Assembly: GCF_042679605.1 (NCBI RefSeq)
Contig: NZ_JBHTMU010000010.1
Coordinates: 50,208-114,207, forward strand
Direction of reading: 5' to 3'
DNA from: Litorisediminicola beolgyonensis
Lineage (GTDB): Bacteria > Pseudomonadota > Alphaproteobacteria > Rhodobacterales > Rhodobacteraceae
DNA: 64,000 nucleotides
Below the pieces are notes generated by a model. It saw only the letters and a program-made list of their open reading frames with translations, was not told where the DNA came from and ran no database searches. Both the position numbers and the translations under genes were made by a program. Below are positions 51,201 to 58,670 of this stretch, one piece after another (positions within the stretch are counted from its first letter, which is position 1; every line of letters starts with the position of its first letter).

Positions 51201-51713
51201 AAGGAGGCGGTCGCCAAGGGCTATCACAAGCTCTTGGCGGTGAAAGACGAGTACGAGGTCGCGCGGCTGCATCTGAAGACCCGTGCCGCGCTCGCGGAGG
51301 TCTTCGACGGCACGCCCGAGCCGGTCTGGCATCTCGCCCCGCCGATCCTGGGCGGGATCGGGCCCGAGGGGCGGCCGCGGAAGCGGGCGTTCGGGCCCTG
51401 GGTCGAGCGGCTCTTCGGGGTCCTCGCCGGGATGAAGCGGCTACGCGGCACGATCTTCGATCCGTTCGGGCTGAGCGAGGAGCGGCTCCTCGAACGTCGG
51501 CTTCTGCGGGAATACGAGACCGATATGGACACGTGGCTTCCGCGCGTGGGCGAGGTCGATCTGGACGCGCTGGTGGCGCTGGCGGAGCTGCCCCTGACGA
51601 TCCGGGGCTTCGGGCCGGTCAAGCTCGCCAATGCCGAGCGCGCCGCCGCGCGCCGCGAGGAGATCCTTGTGGCGCTCGAATCCCCCGGCGCGGCGGCCAA
51701 GGCCGCCGAGTGA
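48297..51713 (+). CDS. Indolepyruvate:ferredoxin oxidoreductase, fused subunits
   Basis: 1138 residues, a single-chain IorA-IorB-type enzyme. The N-terminal pyrimidine-binding half begins at about residue 25, the TPP/C domain includes FCAGCPHNTST and GEGANWIGEAPF, a cysteine cluster for 4Fe-4S lies at about 634 (CEGCGDCGVQSNC), and the gamma-type domain begins around residue 715 (VVTGVGGTGVVTIG). It oxidatively decarboxylates aryl-pyruvates (or related 2-oxo acids) to acyl-CoA with ferredoxin. A GGGAGG site precedes the ATG. It diverges from lysR and is convergent with a thioesterase gene. Confidence 0.93.
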   Translation: MSGHAITLEDRFDLDRGQVLLNGTQALVRLMLMQKARDRAQGLNTAGYVTGYRGSPLGAVDQQMMRAARILAPNDIRFQSGLNEDLAATALWGSQQAELRGEGRFDGVFGLWYGKGPGVDRSGDVMRHANMAGTSRHGGVIMAMGDDHTGESSTVLHQSEWAMVDAYMPVMSPAGVQEILDYGLYGYALSRFSGLWVGLKLMKDTVEATAVVDGRPDRLSLGLPEFVMPEGGLNIRLGDTPHAQEARMIDHKRFAAEAFSRANRIDRRVWGKPGAKIGLVSAGKSWLDLAHALSLLGLDADEALRLGITTYKVGQVWPLDMAGFHDWAEGLDLIVVVEEKRKLIEVQIKEAIFDDRQGRRVYGWYKGGAGGLHREELFPTRGALDPVWIAEKLGAILIEEGRDTDRIRAGLARLSEARRADNAPQIAARLPYFCAGCPHNTSTKLPEGSRAYAGIGCHYMVQWMDRATTGFTHMGGEGANWIGEAPFSTREHVFQNLGDGTYNHSGVQAIRAALAAGTNITYKILYNDAVAMTGGQKNDGGLSPEQIARELVAMGVGRVEVVFDDKEEPERSLFPSEVGWHPRAEMDSVQRDLREVPGVTAIVYVQTCAAEKRRRRKRGQFPDPDTRVWINPEVCEGCGDCGVQSNCVAIVPLETPLGRKRAIDQSSCNKDFSCLKGFCPSFVTVSGATLRKPETAALELPVMPEPELPGIEGTWNLVVTGVGGTGVVTIGAVLAQAAQLAGMGAGMMEMAGLAQKGGAVHIHCRLARAPGDISAIRVATGEADALIGGDLVVSAGASTLGLLRPGGSGAVVNSHEIITGEFTRDTEFRLPADELRDALRRRLGDGLALFDATELARATLGDTIFSNMMILGAAWQRGLVPLPRKAIDDAIRLNGAAVERNLRAFEIGRWAVLHPQAARDRMDPRVIALPPSLDEIIAVRAEHLEAYQDKRLAGRYRAVVDRIGQPRLKEAVAKGYHKLLAVKDEYEVARLHLKTRAALAEVFDGTPEPVWHLAPPILGGIGPEGRPRKRAFGPWVERLFGVLAGMKRLRGTIFDPFGLSEERLLERRLLREYETDMDTWLPRVGEVDLDALVALAELPLTIRGFGPVKLANAERAAARREEILVALESPGAAAKAAE

Positions 51714-51720
51714 TCCCGGT

Positions 51721-52152
51721 CTAGCCCGCTGCGCGGCGCGGCGGCAGCGAATAGGTCAGGCTTGCGCGGGCCACGGGCTCGGGCTTGCCCTCGGAGAACA
51801 GGAGCACGTCGCAGACGCTCAGGCTGCGCCCGAGTTTAAGAACCCGGCATTCGGCCAGCACGTCGGCACCGGCCTCGGGTTTGCGCATGAAATCGATGGC
51901 GCAGTTGGTGGTGACGGCCAGCGCCTCGCGCCCGATCCGCGCCATCGTCGCGACATAGGCCGCGACATCGGCAAGGCTGAACATCGCCGGGCCCGAGACC
52001 GTGCCGCCCGGACGCAGGTGGCGCTCGTCGGCGAAGAGCCGCATCACCAGAAGCTCGTCGTCGAGCCGATCGATGCCGAACATGCCCTCGACCTGCGGAA
52101 AGACCTCGGACAGGAAGCCTGCCATCTCCTCGGCTTCGATCTTCAGCGCCAT
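51721..52152 (-). CDS. PaaI-family hotdog thioesterase
   Basis: 143 residues with a hotdog fold. The HLRPGGTVSGPAMFSLADVAAY segment corresponds to the PaaI active-site helix and NCAIDFMRKPEAGADVLAECRV to the following strands. It hydrolyses acyl-CoA or aryl-CoA thioesters. The ATG at 52152 has GGAGGAC upstream. It diverges from an enoyl-CoA hydratase with 56 bp between them and converges with the indolepyruvate oxidoreductase, suggesting a shared role in aromatic or branched acyl-CoA turnover. Confidence 0.85.
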   Translation of the reverse strand: MALKIEAEEMAGFLSEVFPQVEGMFGIDRLDDELLVMRLFADERHLRPGGTVSGPAMFSLADVAAYVATMARIGREALAVTTNCAIDFMRKPEAGADVLAECRVLKLGRSLSVCDVLLFSEGKPEPVARASLTYSLPPRRAAG

Positions 52153-52208
52153 GTTGTCCTCCCGCGTGCTTCGCCGGTAAGCTGGCGCGAGCCCGAGGGG
52201 AGGACAAG

Positions 52209-53006
52209 ATGGCAATTCTCGAACGTTGCGACGACGGCGCGATCACGCATCTGCGCCTGAACGCGCCCGATACGCTGAACGCGCTGTCCGACGGCATGCT
52301 TGACGCGCTGCACGACACCTGCGACGCGTTGGAGGCCGAGGCGGGCCAACCGGGCGCGCCCCGGGTGGTGATCCTGTCCGGCGCGGGCCGCGCCTTTTGC
52401 GCGGGCCACCACCTGCGCGAGATGCAGGCCAAGCGGCAGGCGCCCGATGGCGGCGCGGCGGCGATCCGCGCGCTTTTCGACCGCTGCGGCGCGCTGATGA
52501 CACGGCTTCAGCGCCTGCCCCAGCCGGTGATCGCCCAGGTCCACGGCATCGCCACCGCCGCGGGTTGCCAGCTTGTCGCCACCTGCGATCTGGCCGTGGC
52601 CGCCGACACCACGCGGTTCGGGGTGAACGGCGTGAATATCGGCCTCTTCTGCTCCACCCCGATGGTGGCGCTCTCGCGCAACCTGCCGCGTAAGCAGGCC
52701 TTCGAGATGCTCACCACCGGCACCTTCATCGACGCCGAGCGCGCGCTGACGCTTGGCCTCGTCAACCGCGTCGTGCCCGAGGACGCGCTCGGCGAGGCCA
52801 CGCAGGAGCTGGCCGAGACCATCGCCGCCAAGCTGGGCGCGGCGGTGCGGATCGGCAAGCGCGCGTTCTACGAGCAGCTCGACATGAGCATCGACGACGC
52901 CTACCGCCACACTGGTGACGTGATGCTCGAGAACATGATGGACAAAAACACTGAAGAAGGGATTAACGCCTTTCTCGAAAAGCGCAGCCCCGACTGGACC
53001 CAGTAG
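52209..53006 (+). CDS. Enoyl-CoA hydratase/isomerase family protein
   Basis: 265 residues of the crotonase family. The oxyanion-hole segments SGAGRAFCAGHHLRE and HGIATAAGCQLVATCDL are typical. At the two positions where classical hydratases have Glu pairs the fit is not obvious (GVNGVNIGLFC), so it may have another crotonase activity. It starts after GGGGAGGACAAG. It is a single gene between the thioesterase and trmFO. Confidence 0.85.
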   Translation: MAILERCDDGAITHLRLNAPDTLNALSDGMLDALHDTCDALEAEAGQPGAPRVVILSGAGRAFCAGHHLREMQAKRQAPDGGAAAIRALFDRCGALMTRLQRLPQPVIAQVHGIATAAGCQLVATCDLAVAADTTRFGVNGVNIGLFCSTPMVALSRNLPRKQAFEMLTTGTFIDAERALTLGLVNRVVPEDALGEATQELAETIAAKLGAAVRIGKRAFYEQLDMSIDDAYRHTGDVMLENMMDKNTEEGINAFLEKRSPDWTQ

Positions 53007-53060
53007 CGACGGGTGCGAGGGGGATGTGACAAGCCCGCGCAGAGCGGTTAGGAGAGCGCC

Positions 53061-54425
53061 ATGACACAGGAACTCCATATCGTCGGCGGCGGAATGGCCG
53101 GAGCCGAGGCCGCCTGGCAAGCCGCGAACCGCGGTGTGCAGGTGGTGCTGCACGAGATGCGCCCGAAAGTGAAGACATTCGCGCATCAGACCGGAAACCT
53201 TGGAGAAATGGTCTGCTCCAACTCGTTCCGCTCGGATGATGACGAGCAGAACGCGGTCGGCCTTTTGCATTGGGAGATGCGCGCGGCGGGTGGCCTGATC
53301 ATCACGACCGCGCATCGCCATCGCCTGCCCGCGGGCGGCGCGCTTGCAGTGGATCGCGAACCCTTCGCGCAGACCATTACCGACGCCCTCACGTCGCACC
53401 CCAACATCCGGATTTCGCACGAGGAAATCACCGAGCTTCCCGAGGACGGCCAGTGGATTTTCGCGACCGGCCCGCTGACCTCGGAGGCCCTCGGACAGGC
53501 CATCGCCAAGGAGACCGGCACCGACCGGCTGGCCTTCTTCGACGCCATCGCGCCCATAGTGCATGCCGACAGCATCGACATGTCGAAGGCCTGGATGCAG
53601 TCGCGCTACGACAAGGGCGATACCGAGGACGAGCGCAAGGCCTACCTGAATTGTCCCATGGACAAAGAGACTTACGACGCGTTCATCGACGCGCTCCTCG
53701 CCGCCGACAAGACCGAGTTCCACGAGGGCGAAACGGCGGGATATTTCGACGGATGCCTGCCGATCGAGGTCATGGCCGAGCGCGGTCGCGAGACGCTGCG
53801 GCACGGTCCGATGAAGCCGGTGGGGCTCACCAACCCGCACGCGCCCGAGATCAAGGCGCATGCGGTGGTGCAGCTGCGCCGGGATAATGCGCTCGGGACG
53901 CTCTTCAATATCGTCGGCTTCCAGACAAAGATGAAGTATGGCGCGCAAGCCAATGTTTTTCGGATGATTCCCGGCCTTGAGAATGCGCGCTTCGCACGTC
54001 TTGGCGGCATCCACAGAAACACCTTCCTGAACTCACCGACGCTGCTCGACGCCCAGATGCGCCTGCGGTCGCGGCCGAATATCCGCTTTGCCGGGCAGAT
54101 CACCGGCGTCGAGGGCTATGTCGAATCCTCTGCCATGGGGCTGCTCGCCGGTCGGCTGGCCGCCGCGGACCTGACCGGCTCCACCCTGCCGGAGGTGCCG
54201 CAGGACAGTGCCCATGGCGCGCTGGTGCATCACATCACCGGCGGTGCCGAGGCCAAGACGTTCCAGCCGATGAACGTCAATTTCGGTCTCTTCCGCCCGC
54301 TGGATGAGCCCGTTCGCGGAGGCCGTCGCGGCCGCAAGGACCGCTACAAGGCCTATACCGACCGCGCCAAAGAGGCCTGGTCGGGCTGGCTCGACGCGCA
54401 GGAGGCGGCGCAGGCCGCGCAATGA
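53061..54425 (+). CDS. trmFO: tRNA m5U54 methyltransferase, folate/FAD-dependent
   Basis: 454 residues. The FAD motif GGGMAGAEAAW at the N-terminus, the NSFRSDD segment, and the conserved VGFQTKMKYGAQANVFRMIPGL and GGIHRNTFLNSP blocks identify TrmFO. It uses methylenetetrahydrofolate to make ribothymidine at position 54 of the T loop. The stop overlaps the gluQ start by 4 nt (ATGA), coupling two tRNA-modifying genes. Confidence 0.96.
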   Translation: MTQELHIVGGGMAGAEAAWQAANRGVQVVLHEMRPKVKTFAHQTGNLGEMVCSNSFRSDDDEQNAVGLLHWEMRAAGGLIITTAHRHRLPAGGALAVDREPFAQTITDALTSHPNIRISHEEITELPEDGQWIFATGPLTSEALGQAIAKETGTDRLAFFDAIAPIVHADSIDMSKAWMQSRYDKGDTEDERKAYLNCPMDKETYDAFIDALLAADKTEFHEGETAGYFDGCLPIEVMAERGRETLRHGPMKPVGLTNPHAPEIKAHAVVQLRRDNALGTLFNIVGFQTKMKYGAQANVFRMIPGLENARFARLGGIHRNTFLNSPTLLDAQMRLRSRPNIRFAGQITGVEGYVESSAMGLLAGRLAAADLTGSTLPEVPQDSAHGALVHHITGGAEAKTFQPMNVNFGLFRPLDEPVRGGRRGRKDRYKAYTDRAKEAWSGWLDAQEAAQAAQ

Positions 54426-55267
54426 TCACGCGCTTTGCGCCGTCGCCCACCGGCCCGCTGCATCTCGGGCACGCCTTTGCCGCTTTCGTCGCCTGGGATC
54501 TCGCAAAAGCCGGGGGCGGGCAGTTCCTTTTGCGGATCGAGGATATCGACCGCAGCCGTGCGGGGGACGCATGGGAGCGGCAGATTTATGAAGACCTGAA
54601 ATGGCTTGGGCTGAGCTGGCCCGAGCCGGTGATGCGGCAATCCGAGCGCCAGCCCGCTTACGACGCGGCGCTCGACCGGCTCTGGGCCGAAGGACTGCTC
54701 TACCCGTGTGACTGCAGCCGCCGCGATATCCTCGAGGCCGCCTCGGCCCCGCAGGAGGGCGCGCCGCCGCATGGTCCCGACGGTGTGATCTATCCCGGGA
54801 CCTGCCGCCCAGTCGCTCCTCCGAGCGGACCGCGGCCCAGGGAGGCGACGCTTCGGCTGGATATGCGGAGGGCTCTCAAGTCCTTGTCAAGGCTAAGTTA
54901 TCTGGAGACCGGCGACGGTCGCCACGAGCGGATAGAGATCACGGACGCGCATCTGATCGAGGAGGTCGGCGATCCCGTCCTGGCGCGGCGGGACATGGCC
55001 ACCTCGTACCACCTGTCGGTCGTGGTGGACGACGCCGCGCAAGGGATCACTTGCGTCACGCGCGGAGCCGATCTCGCTCCAGCGACGGCGATCCATGTGC
55101 TGCTGCAGCATCTTCTGGGGCTGCCGGTACCGAGTTACCATCATCACCGGTTGATCCGCGATGACGAGGGCAAGCGGTTGGCCAAACGCGACGACGCGCG
55201 CGCGATAGCGCGCTACCGCGACGACGGGCTGAGCCCCGCGGATATTCGCGCGAAGATCGGCCTCTAA
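54422..55267 (+). CDS. gluQ: Glutamyl-Q tRNA(Asp) synthetase
   Basis: 281 residues, the length of the truncated glutamyl-tRNA synthetase paralog. The class I signature is HLGH at residues 14-17, a zinc cluster is formed by CDC and the C of YPGTC, and the second signature reads KRLAKRD in place of KMSKS. It attaches Glu to queuosine at the tRNAAsp wobble base and lacks the anticodon-binding domain of GltX. It is translated with trmFO (ATGA overlap) and converges with hisI. Confidence 0.93.
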   Translation: MITRFAPSPTGPLHLGHAFAAFVAWDLAKAGGGQFLLRIEDIDRSRAGDAWERQIYEDLKWLGLSWPEPVMRQSERQPAYDAALDRLWAEGLLYPCDCSRRDILEAASAPQEGAPPHGPDGVIYPGTCRPVAPPSGPRPREATLRLDMRRALKSLSRLSYLETGDGRHERIEITDAHLIEEVGDPVLARRDMATSYHLSVVVDDAAQGITCVTRGADLAPATAIHVLLQHLLGLPVPSYHHHRLIRDDEGKRLAKRDDARAIARYRDDGLSPADIRAKIGL

Positions 55268-55277
55268 CTTACTATAT

Positions 55278-55643
55278 TTAATCGTGAACGGGCGCCATCA
55301 GCTCGGTCTCGCGACCGTCGGCGTCGATGCGCGTGTAGAAGCACGACCGTCGATTGGTGTGACAGGCCGGGCCGGTCTGGCGGATGCGCAGCAGGAGGCA
55401 ATCGCGGTCGCAATCGGCGCGCAGTTCCACCAGTTCTTGCACATGCCCCGAGGTCTCGCCCTTGATCCAGAATGCCTGCCGCGAACGCGACCAGTAGGTG
55501 ACGCGGCCAGTGTCGAGCGTGCGAGAGACGGCCTCGGCGTTCATCCACGCCATCATCAAGACCTCGCCGGTCTCGGCATCCTGCGCAATCGCTGGAATCA
55601 GGCCGCGCGCGTCATAGACCAAGGTCGCAGGATCGAAGGACAT
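55278..55643 (-). CDS. hisI: Phosphoribosyl-AMP cyclohydrolase
   Basis: 121 residues, the stand-alone HisI form. The metal-binding cysteines lie in RADCDRDCLLLRIRQTG and ACHTNRRSCFYTR, and TYWSRSRQAFWIKGETSGH is the conserved active-site block. It opens the adenine ring of PR-AMP in histidine synthesis. It diverges from the Fe-S scaffold gene and converges with gluQ, with 10 nt between the stops. Confidence 0.96.
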   Translation of the reverse strand: MSFDPATLVYDARGLIPAIAQDAETGEVLMMAWMNAEAVSRTLDTGRVTYWSRSRQAFWIKGETSGHVQELVELRADCDRDCLLLRIRQTGPACHTNRRSCFYTRIDADGRETELMAPVHD

Positions 55644-55711
55644 GCACGAAAACCCTTTTGCACAGCGGATCGGAGCCCCTATCTATGAGCCAGCACCGAA
55701 AAGGAAAAGCC

Positions 55712-56164
55712 ATGTCCGGCGAAACCGACCTGATCAAGCTTTACTCGCAGCGCATCCTGGAACTGGCGGCGGACATCCCGAACACCGCACGGCTCGAAGC
55801 GCCGGACGCGACGGTCAAGAAGCGCTCGCCGCTCTGCGGCTCGACGGTGACGGTCGATCTGTCGATGCAGGACGGCCGGGTGTCGGCCTATGGGCAAGAC
55901 GTGAAGGCCTGCGCGCTTGGGCAGGCGGCCGCGTCGGTCGTGGGAGGCGCGATCGTCGGGCGCTCGCGGGCCGAGATCATGGCTGCACGCGATGCGCTGA
56001 AGGCGATGCTCAAGGAAGACGGGCCGACCCCGCCCGCGCCTTTCGACGGGTTGGAAGTGCTGCGTCCGGCGCAGGCCTACAAGAATCGCCACGCGTCGAT
56101 CCTTTTGGCGCTGGATGCCGCGGTCGAGGCGTCCGAGACCGCCGAAGAGGCGCGGACGGCCTGA
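55712..56164 (+). CDS. Iron-sulfur cluster assembly scaffold (IscU/NifU-like)
   Basis: 150 residues. The first two scaffold cysteines are recognisable in KKRSPLCGSTVTV and VKACALGQAAAS, but at the third cluster position the sequence reads KNRHASILL, so the usual Cys appears to be missing. This variant scaffold occurs widely in Rhodobacterales as far as I recall. It may be a dedicated carrier or lack full scaffold activity. The ATG at 55712 follows AAGGAAA; an ATG 27 nt upstream is possible. A T run follows a weak stem after the stop. Confidence 0.75.
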   Translation: MSGETDLIKLYSQRILELAADIPNTARLEAPDATVKKRSPLCGSTVTVDLSMQDGRVSAYGQDVKACALGQAAASVVGGAIVGRSRAEIMAARDALKAMLKEDGPTPPAPFDGLEVLRPAQAYKNRHASILLALDAAVEASETAEEARTA

Positions 56165-56194
56165 GGGCCCTCTTTTTTCCAGACAATTCTCATG

Positions 56195-56227
56195 AAAAAA
56201 AACCGCCGCCTTCGGAGAAGGCGGCGG
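56195..56227 (-). terminator. Strong reverse-strand terminator
   Basis: CCGCCGCCTT (56203-56212) pairs with AAGGCGGCGG (56218-56227), a 10-bp stem with a 5-nt loop, and on the reverse strand is followed by eight T (56195-56202). It lies 132 nt past the small membrane protein gene. Confidence 0.9.
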
Positions 56228-56358
56228 GAAAGTGGCGCGTCTTGTGTTGGGACGGGGTGGCGGATCGCGATCGGGGACAGGCAATGTCGTCGCGGCGCAT
56301 CGGGTTGGGACAGTGATGCGGTGACACCCGGCACAATAAGCGCAGGCAGAAAACGGGG

Positions 56359-56469
56359 TCAGAGATGGAGGGCGCCGAACAGGATCACCACCAGCGAAAG
56401 CGCGCCGATCGCGTCGGTCAGCAACGTGTCGCGGGAGCGATCGAGCGTGGTCTTGATCTGGTCGAGCAT
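56359..56469 (-). CDS. 36-residue small membrane protein
   Basis: A GGAGGA site lies 4 nt before the ATG at 56469. The product has a charged amphipathic start (MLDQIKTTLDRSRDTLL) and a single hydrophobic segment (about 20-34, ALSLVVILFGAL). I believe similar tiny proteins occur in other Rhodobacterales, but the function is unknown. It is transcribed in the same direction as recG and lies 110 nt beyond the recG stop, so it may be separately promoted: the AT-rich stretch at about 56480-56560 is a plausible promoter region. Confidence 0.65.
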   Translation of the reverse strand: MLDQIKTTLDRSRDTLLTDAIGALSLVVILFGALHL

Positions 56470-56579
56470 GGCGTCCTCCGTCTTTGTTTCACCTTTGTTC
56501 CCATATCCCTCACGCTCTGTAAAGAACTTTTTGAGAACATCCGTGAACATTTCGGAACGTACAGACAGGAGGTGTCGAC

Positions 56580-58670
56580 TTACCCCACGTGAATCAGGCG
56601 GATCGCCTCGTCCTGACGCATGAGCCAGAGAAGCAGGCGCGCCGCCTTGCCCCGCGGTGTCTCGAGCTTCGGATCGTCGGCCAGAAGCTTGCGCGCATCG
56701 GTCTGGGCAATGGCCATAAGCGCCGCCTGCCCCTCGAGATCGGCGATACGGAACCTCGGCAGGCCAGATTGCGCGGTGCCGATCAGGTCGCCCGCGCCGC
56801 GCATCTGCAGATCGACCTCGGCGATGCGGAAGCCGTCTTCGGTCTCGCGCAGGGTGGTCAGGCGTTCGGTCGCGGTCTCGCCAAGCGGCGGCTGGTAGAG
56901 CAGAAGGCAGGTCGAGGCGGCGCTGCCCCGGCCGACGCGGCCGCGCAGCTGGTGCAACTGGGCGAGCCCGAACCACTCGGCGCGCTCGATCACCATGATC
57001 GAGGCGTTGGGCACATTGACGCCGACCTCGATCACCGTGGTGGCCACGAGAACCGAAGTCTCGCCCGCGACGAAGCGGGCCATCGCGCGGTCCTTCTCGG
57101 CGGGCGGCATCTGGCCGTGCACAAGTCCCACGCGCCCCTCGCCGAGCGCGGCGCGCAAATGCCGGAAGCGCTCTTCGGCGGCGGTCAGGTCCACGGCCTC
57201 GCTCTCTTCGACCAGAGGGCAGACCCAATAGGCCTGCCGCCCCTCGGCCACGGCACGGCGCAGATGGGCGACGATCTCGTCCATGCGCTCGACCGACATG
57301 AGCGCGGTCTTCACCGGCGTCCGTCCGGGGGGCTTTTCGTCGAGGACCGATACTTCCATGTCGCCGTATTGCGTAAGCGCGAGGCTGCGCGGGATCGGCG
57401 TCGCGGTCATCACCAGCACATCGACGCTCTCGCCCTTCTTGCCGAGCTCCAGCCGCTGCCGCACGCCGAAGCGATGTTGTTCGTCGATGATGGCGAGGCG
57501 CAGATCGCGGAACACGACGTCCTGCTGGAACACCGCATGCGTCCCGACCAGGATCTGCAACCTGCCCTCTGCCAGCGCGGCAAGCTTGGTGCGCCGGTCG
57601 GCGCCCTTGTCGCGGCCGGTCAGGATGTCGAGCGTCACGCCGACGCTTTCGGCCAGGGGCCGCAGCCCTTCGAGATGCTGGCGCGCGAGGATCTCGGTCG
57701 GGGCCATCATCACCCCCTGCCCGCCCGCTTCGACCGCGATCAGGAGCGCAAGGAAGGCGACCAGCGTCTTGCCCGCGCCGACATCGCCCTGCAGCAGCCG
57801 GTTCATCCGCTCAGGCCCGGCCATGTCCGCCGCGATCTCGTCGACAGCGCGGCGCTGCGCCCCGGTCGGCTGATACGGCAGCGCCAGGAGCGCCTGCGCG
57901 CGCAGCGTCCCGTCGCCCCGGGTCGGGCGACCCGGAACGGCGCGGCGCCGCGCGCGGGCGAGCGCGAGGGTCAGTTGATGCGCGAGAAACTCGTCATAAG
58001 CGAGACGCGTGCGGGCGGGCGCGGTCGGAGCCAGATCGCGGATGCCGGTCGGATGGTGCGCGGCCTCGAGCGCGGCGGTCCAGTCGGGCCAGGCTTCCCG
58101 CGCCAGAAGGCCGGGATCGATCCATTCCGGCAGGTCCGGCGCGCGCGTCAGAGCCCCGGCGATGGCGCGGGTCATGGTCCGGAGCGTCACCCCGGCGGTC
58201 AGCGGGTAGACCGGCTCGAAGGCGGGGAGCGTGTCGGCCTCGTCGGCGCGCAGCACGTGATCGGGATGGACCATCTGCGCGACGCCATCGAAGAGCTCGA
58301 CCTTGCCCGACACGATCCGCCGCTGGCCGGTGGGCAGAAGCTTGGTGAGGTAGTCGGCGCGGCCGCGGAAGAACACGATCTGGAAGCTGGTCTCGGCATC
58401 CTCGACGACGATGCGGTAGGCGCCGCCCCGGGTTCGCGGCGCGCGGTGCTGGCCGATCGTGACCTCGACGGTCAGCACGTTCGGCAGATCCGCGCCGCGG
58501 ATCGTCGAGCGAAGCGCGCGGTCGACACCGGACACCGGGAGCGCGAACAAGAGGTCGCGCGGCGCATGAATGTCGATATGTTCCAGCGCCTTGGCGGTCT
58601 TAGGTCCGATCCCGTCAAGCTCGGTCATCGCCCCGAAGAGCGGAAAGAGGACCTCGGGCCGTCCGCTCAT
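56580..58670 (-). CDS. recG: ATP-dependent DNA helicase RecG
   Basis: 696 residues. The N-terminal wedge/OB domain is followed by helicase motifs: Walker A GDVGAGKT, the DEQH box (IIDEQHRFGV), TATPIPRSL and the TRG-region QLRGRVGRG. It remodels stalled replication forks and Holliday junctions. The start overlaps the ligA stop by 4 nt (ATGA at 58667-58670), so the two DNA-repair genes are co-translated. Confidence 0.97.
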   Translation of the reverse strand: MSGRPEVLFPLFGAMTELDGIGPKTAKALEHIDIHAPRDLLFALPVSGVDRALRSTIRGADLPNVLTVEVTIGQHRAPRTRGGAYRIVVEDAETSFQIVFFRGRADYLTKLLPTGQRRIVSGKVELFDGVAQMVHPDHVLRADEADTLPAFEPVYPLTAGVTLRTMTRAIAGALTRAPDLPEWIDPGLLAREAWPDWTAALEAAHHPTGIRDLAPTAPARTRLAYDEFLAHQLTLALARARRRAVPGRPTRGDGTLRAQALLALPYQPTGAQRRAVDEIAADMAGPERMNRLLQGDVGAGKTLVAFLALLIAVEAGGQGVMMAPTEILARQHLEGLRPLAESVGVTLDILTGRDKGADRRTKLAALAEGRLQILVGTHAVFQQDVVFRDLRLAIIDEQHRFGVRQRLELGKKGESVDVLVMTATPIPRSLALTQYGDMEVSVLDEKPPGRTPVKTALMSVERMDEIVAHLRRAVAEGRQAYWVCPLVEESEAVDLTAAEERFRHLRAALGEGRVGLVHGQMPPAEKDRAMARFVAGETSVLVATTVIEVGVNVPNASIMVIERAEWFGLAQLHQLRGRVGRGSAASTCLLLYQPPLGETATERLTTLRETEDGFRIAEVDLQMRGAGDLIGTAQSGLPRFRIADLEGQAALMAIAQTDARKLLADDPKLETPRGKAARLLLWLMRQDEAIRLIHVG

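Noticed and set aside
48242..51724. An 1160-codon forward frame overlapping the indolepyruvate oxidoreductase gene in another frame
   Set aside because: Arg/Gly/Ala-rich shadow; the true frame has TPP and Fe-S motifs.
52143..54014. A 623-codon reverse frame opposite the enoyl-CoA hydratase and trmFO
   Set aside because: Shadow frame; both forward genes are well supported.
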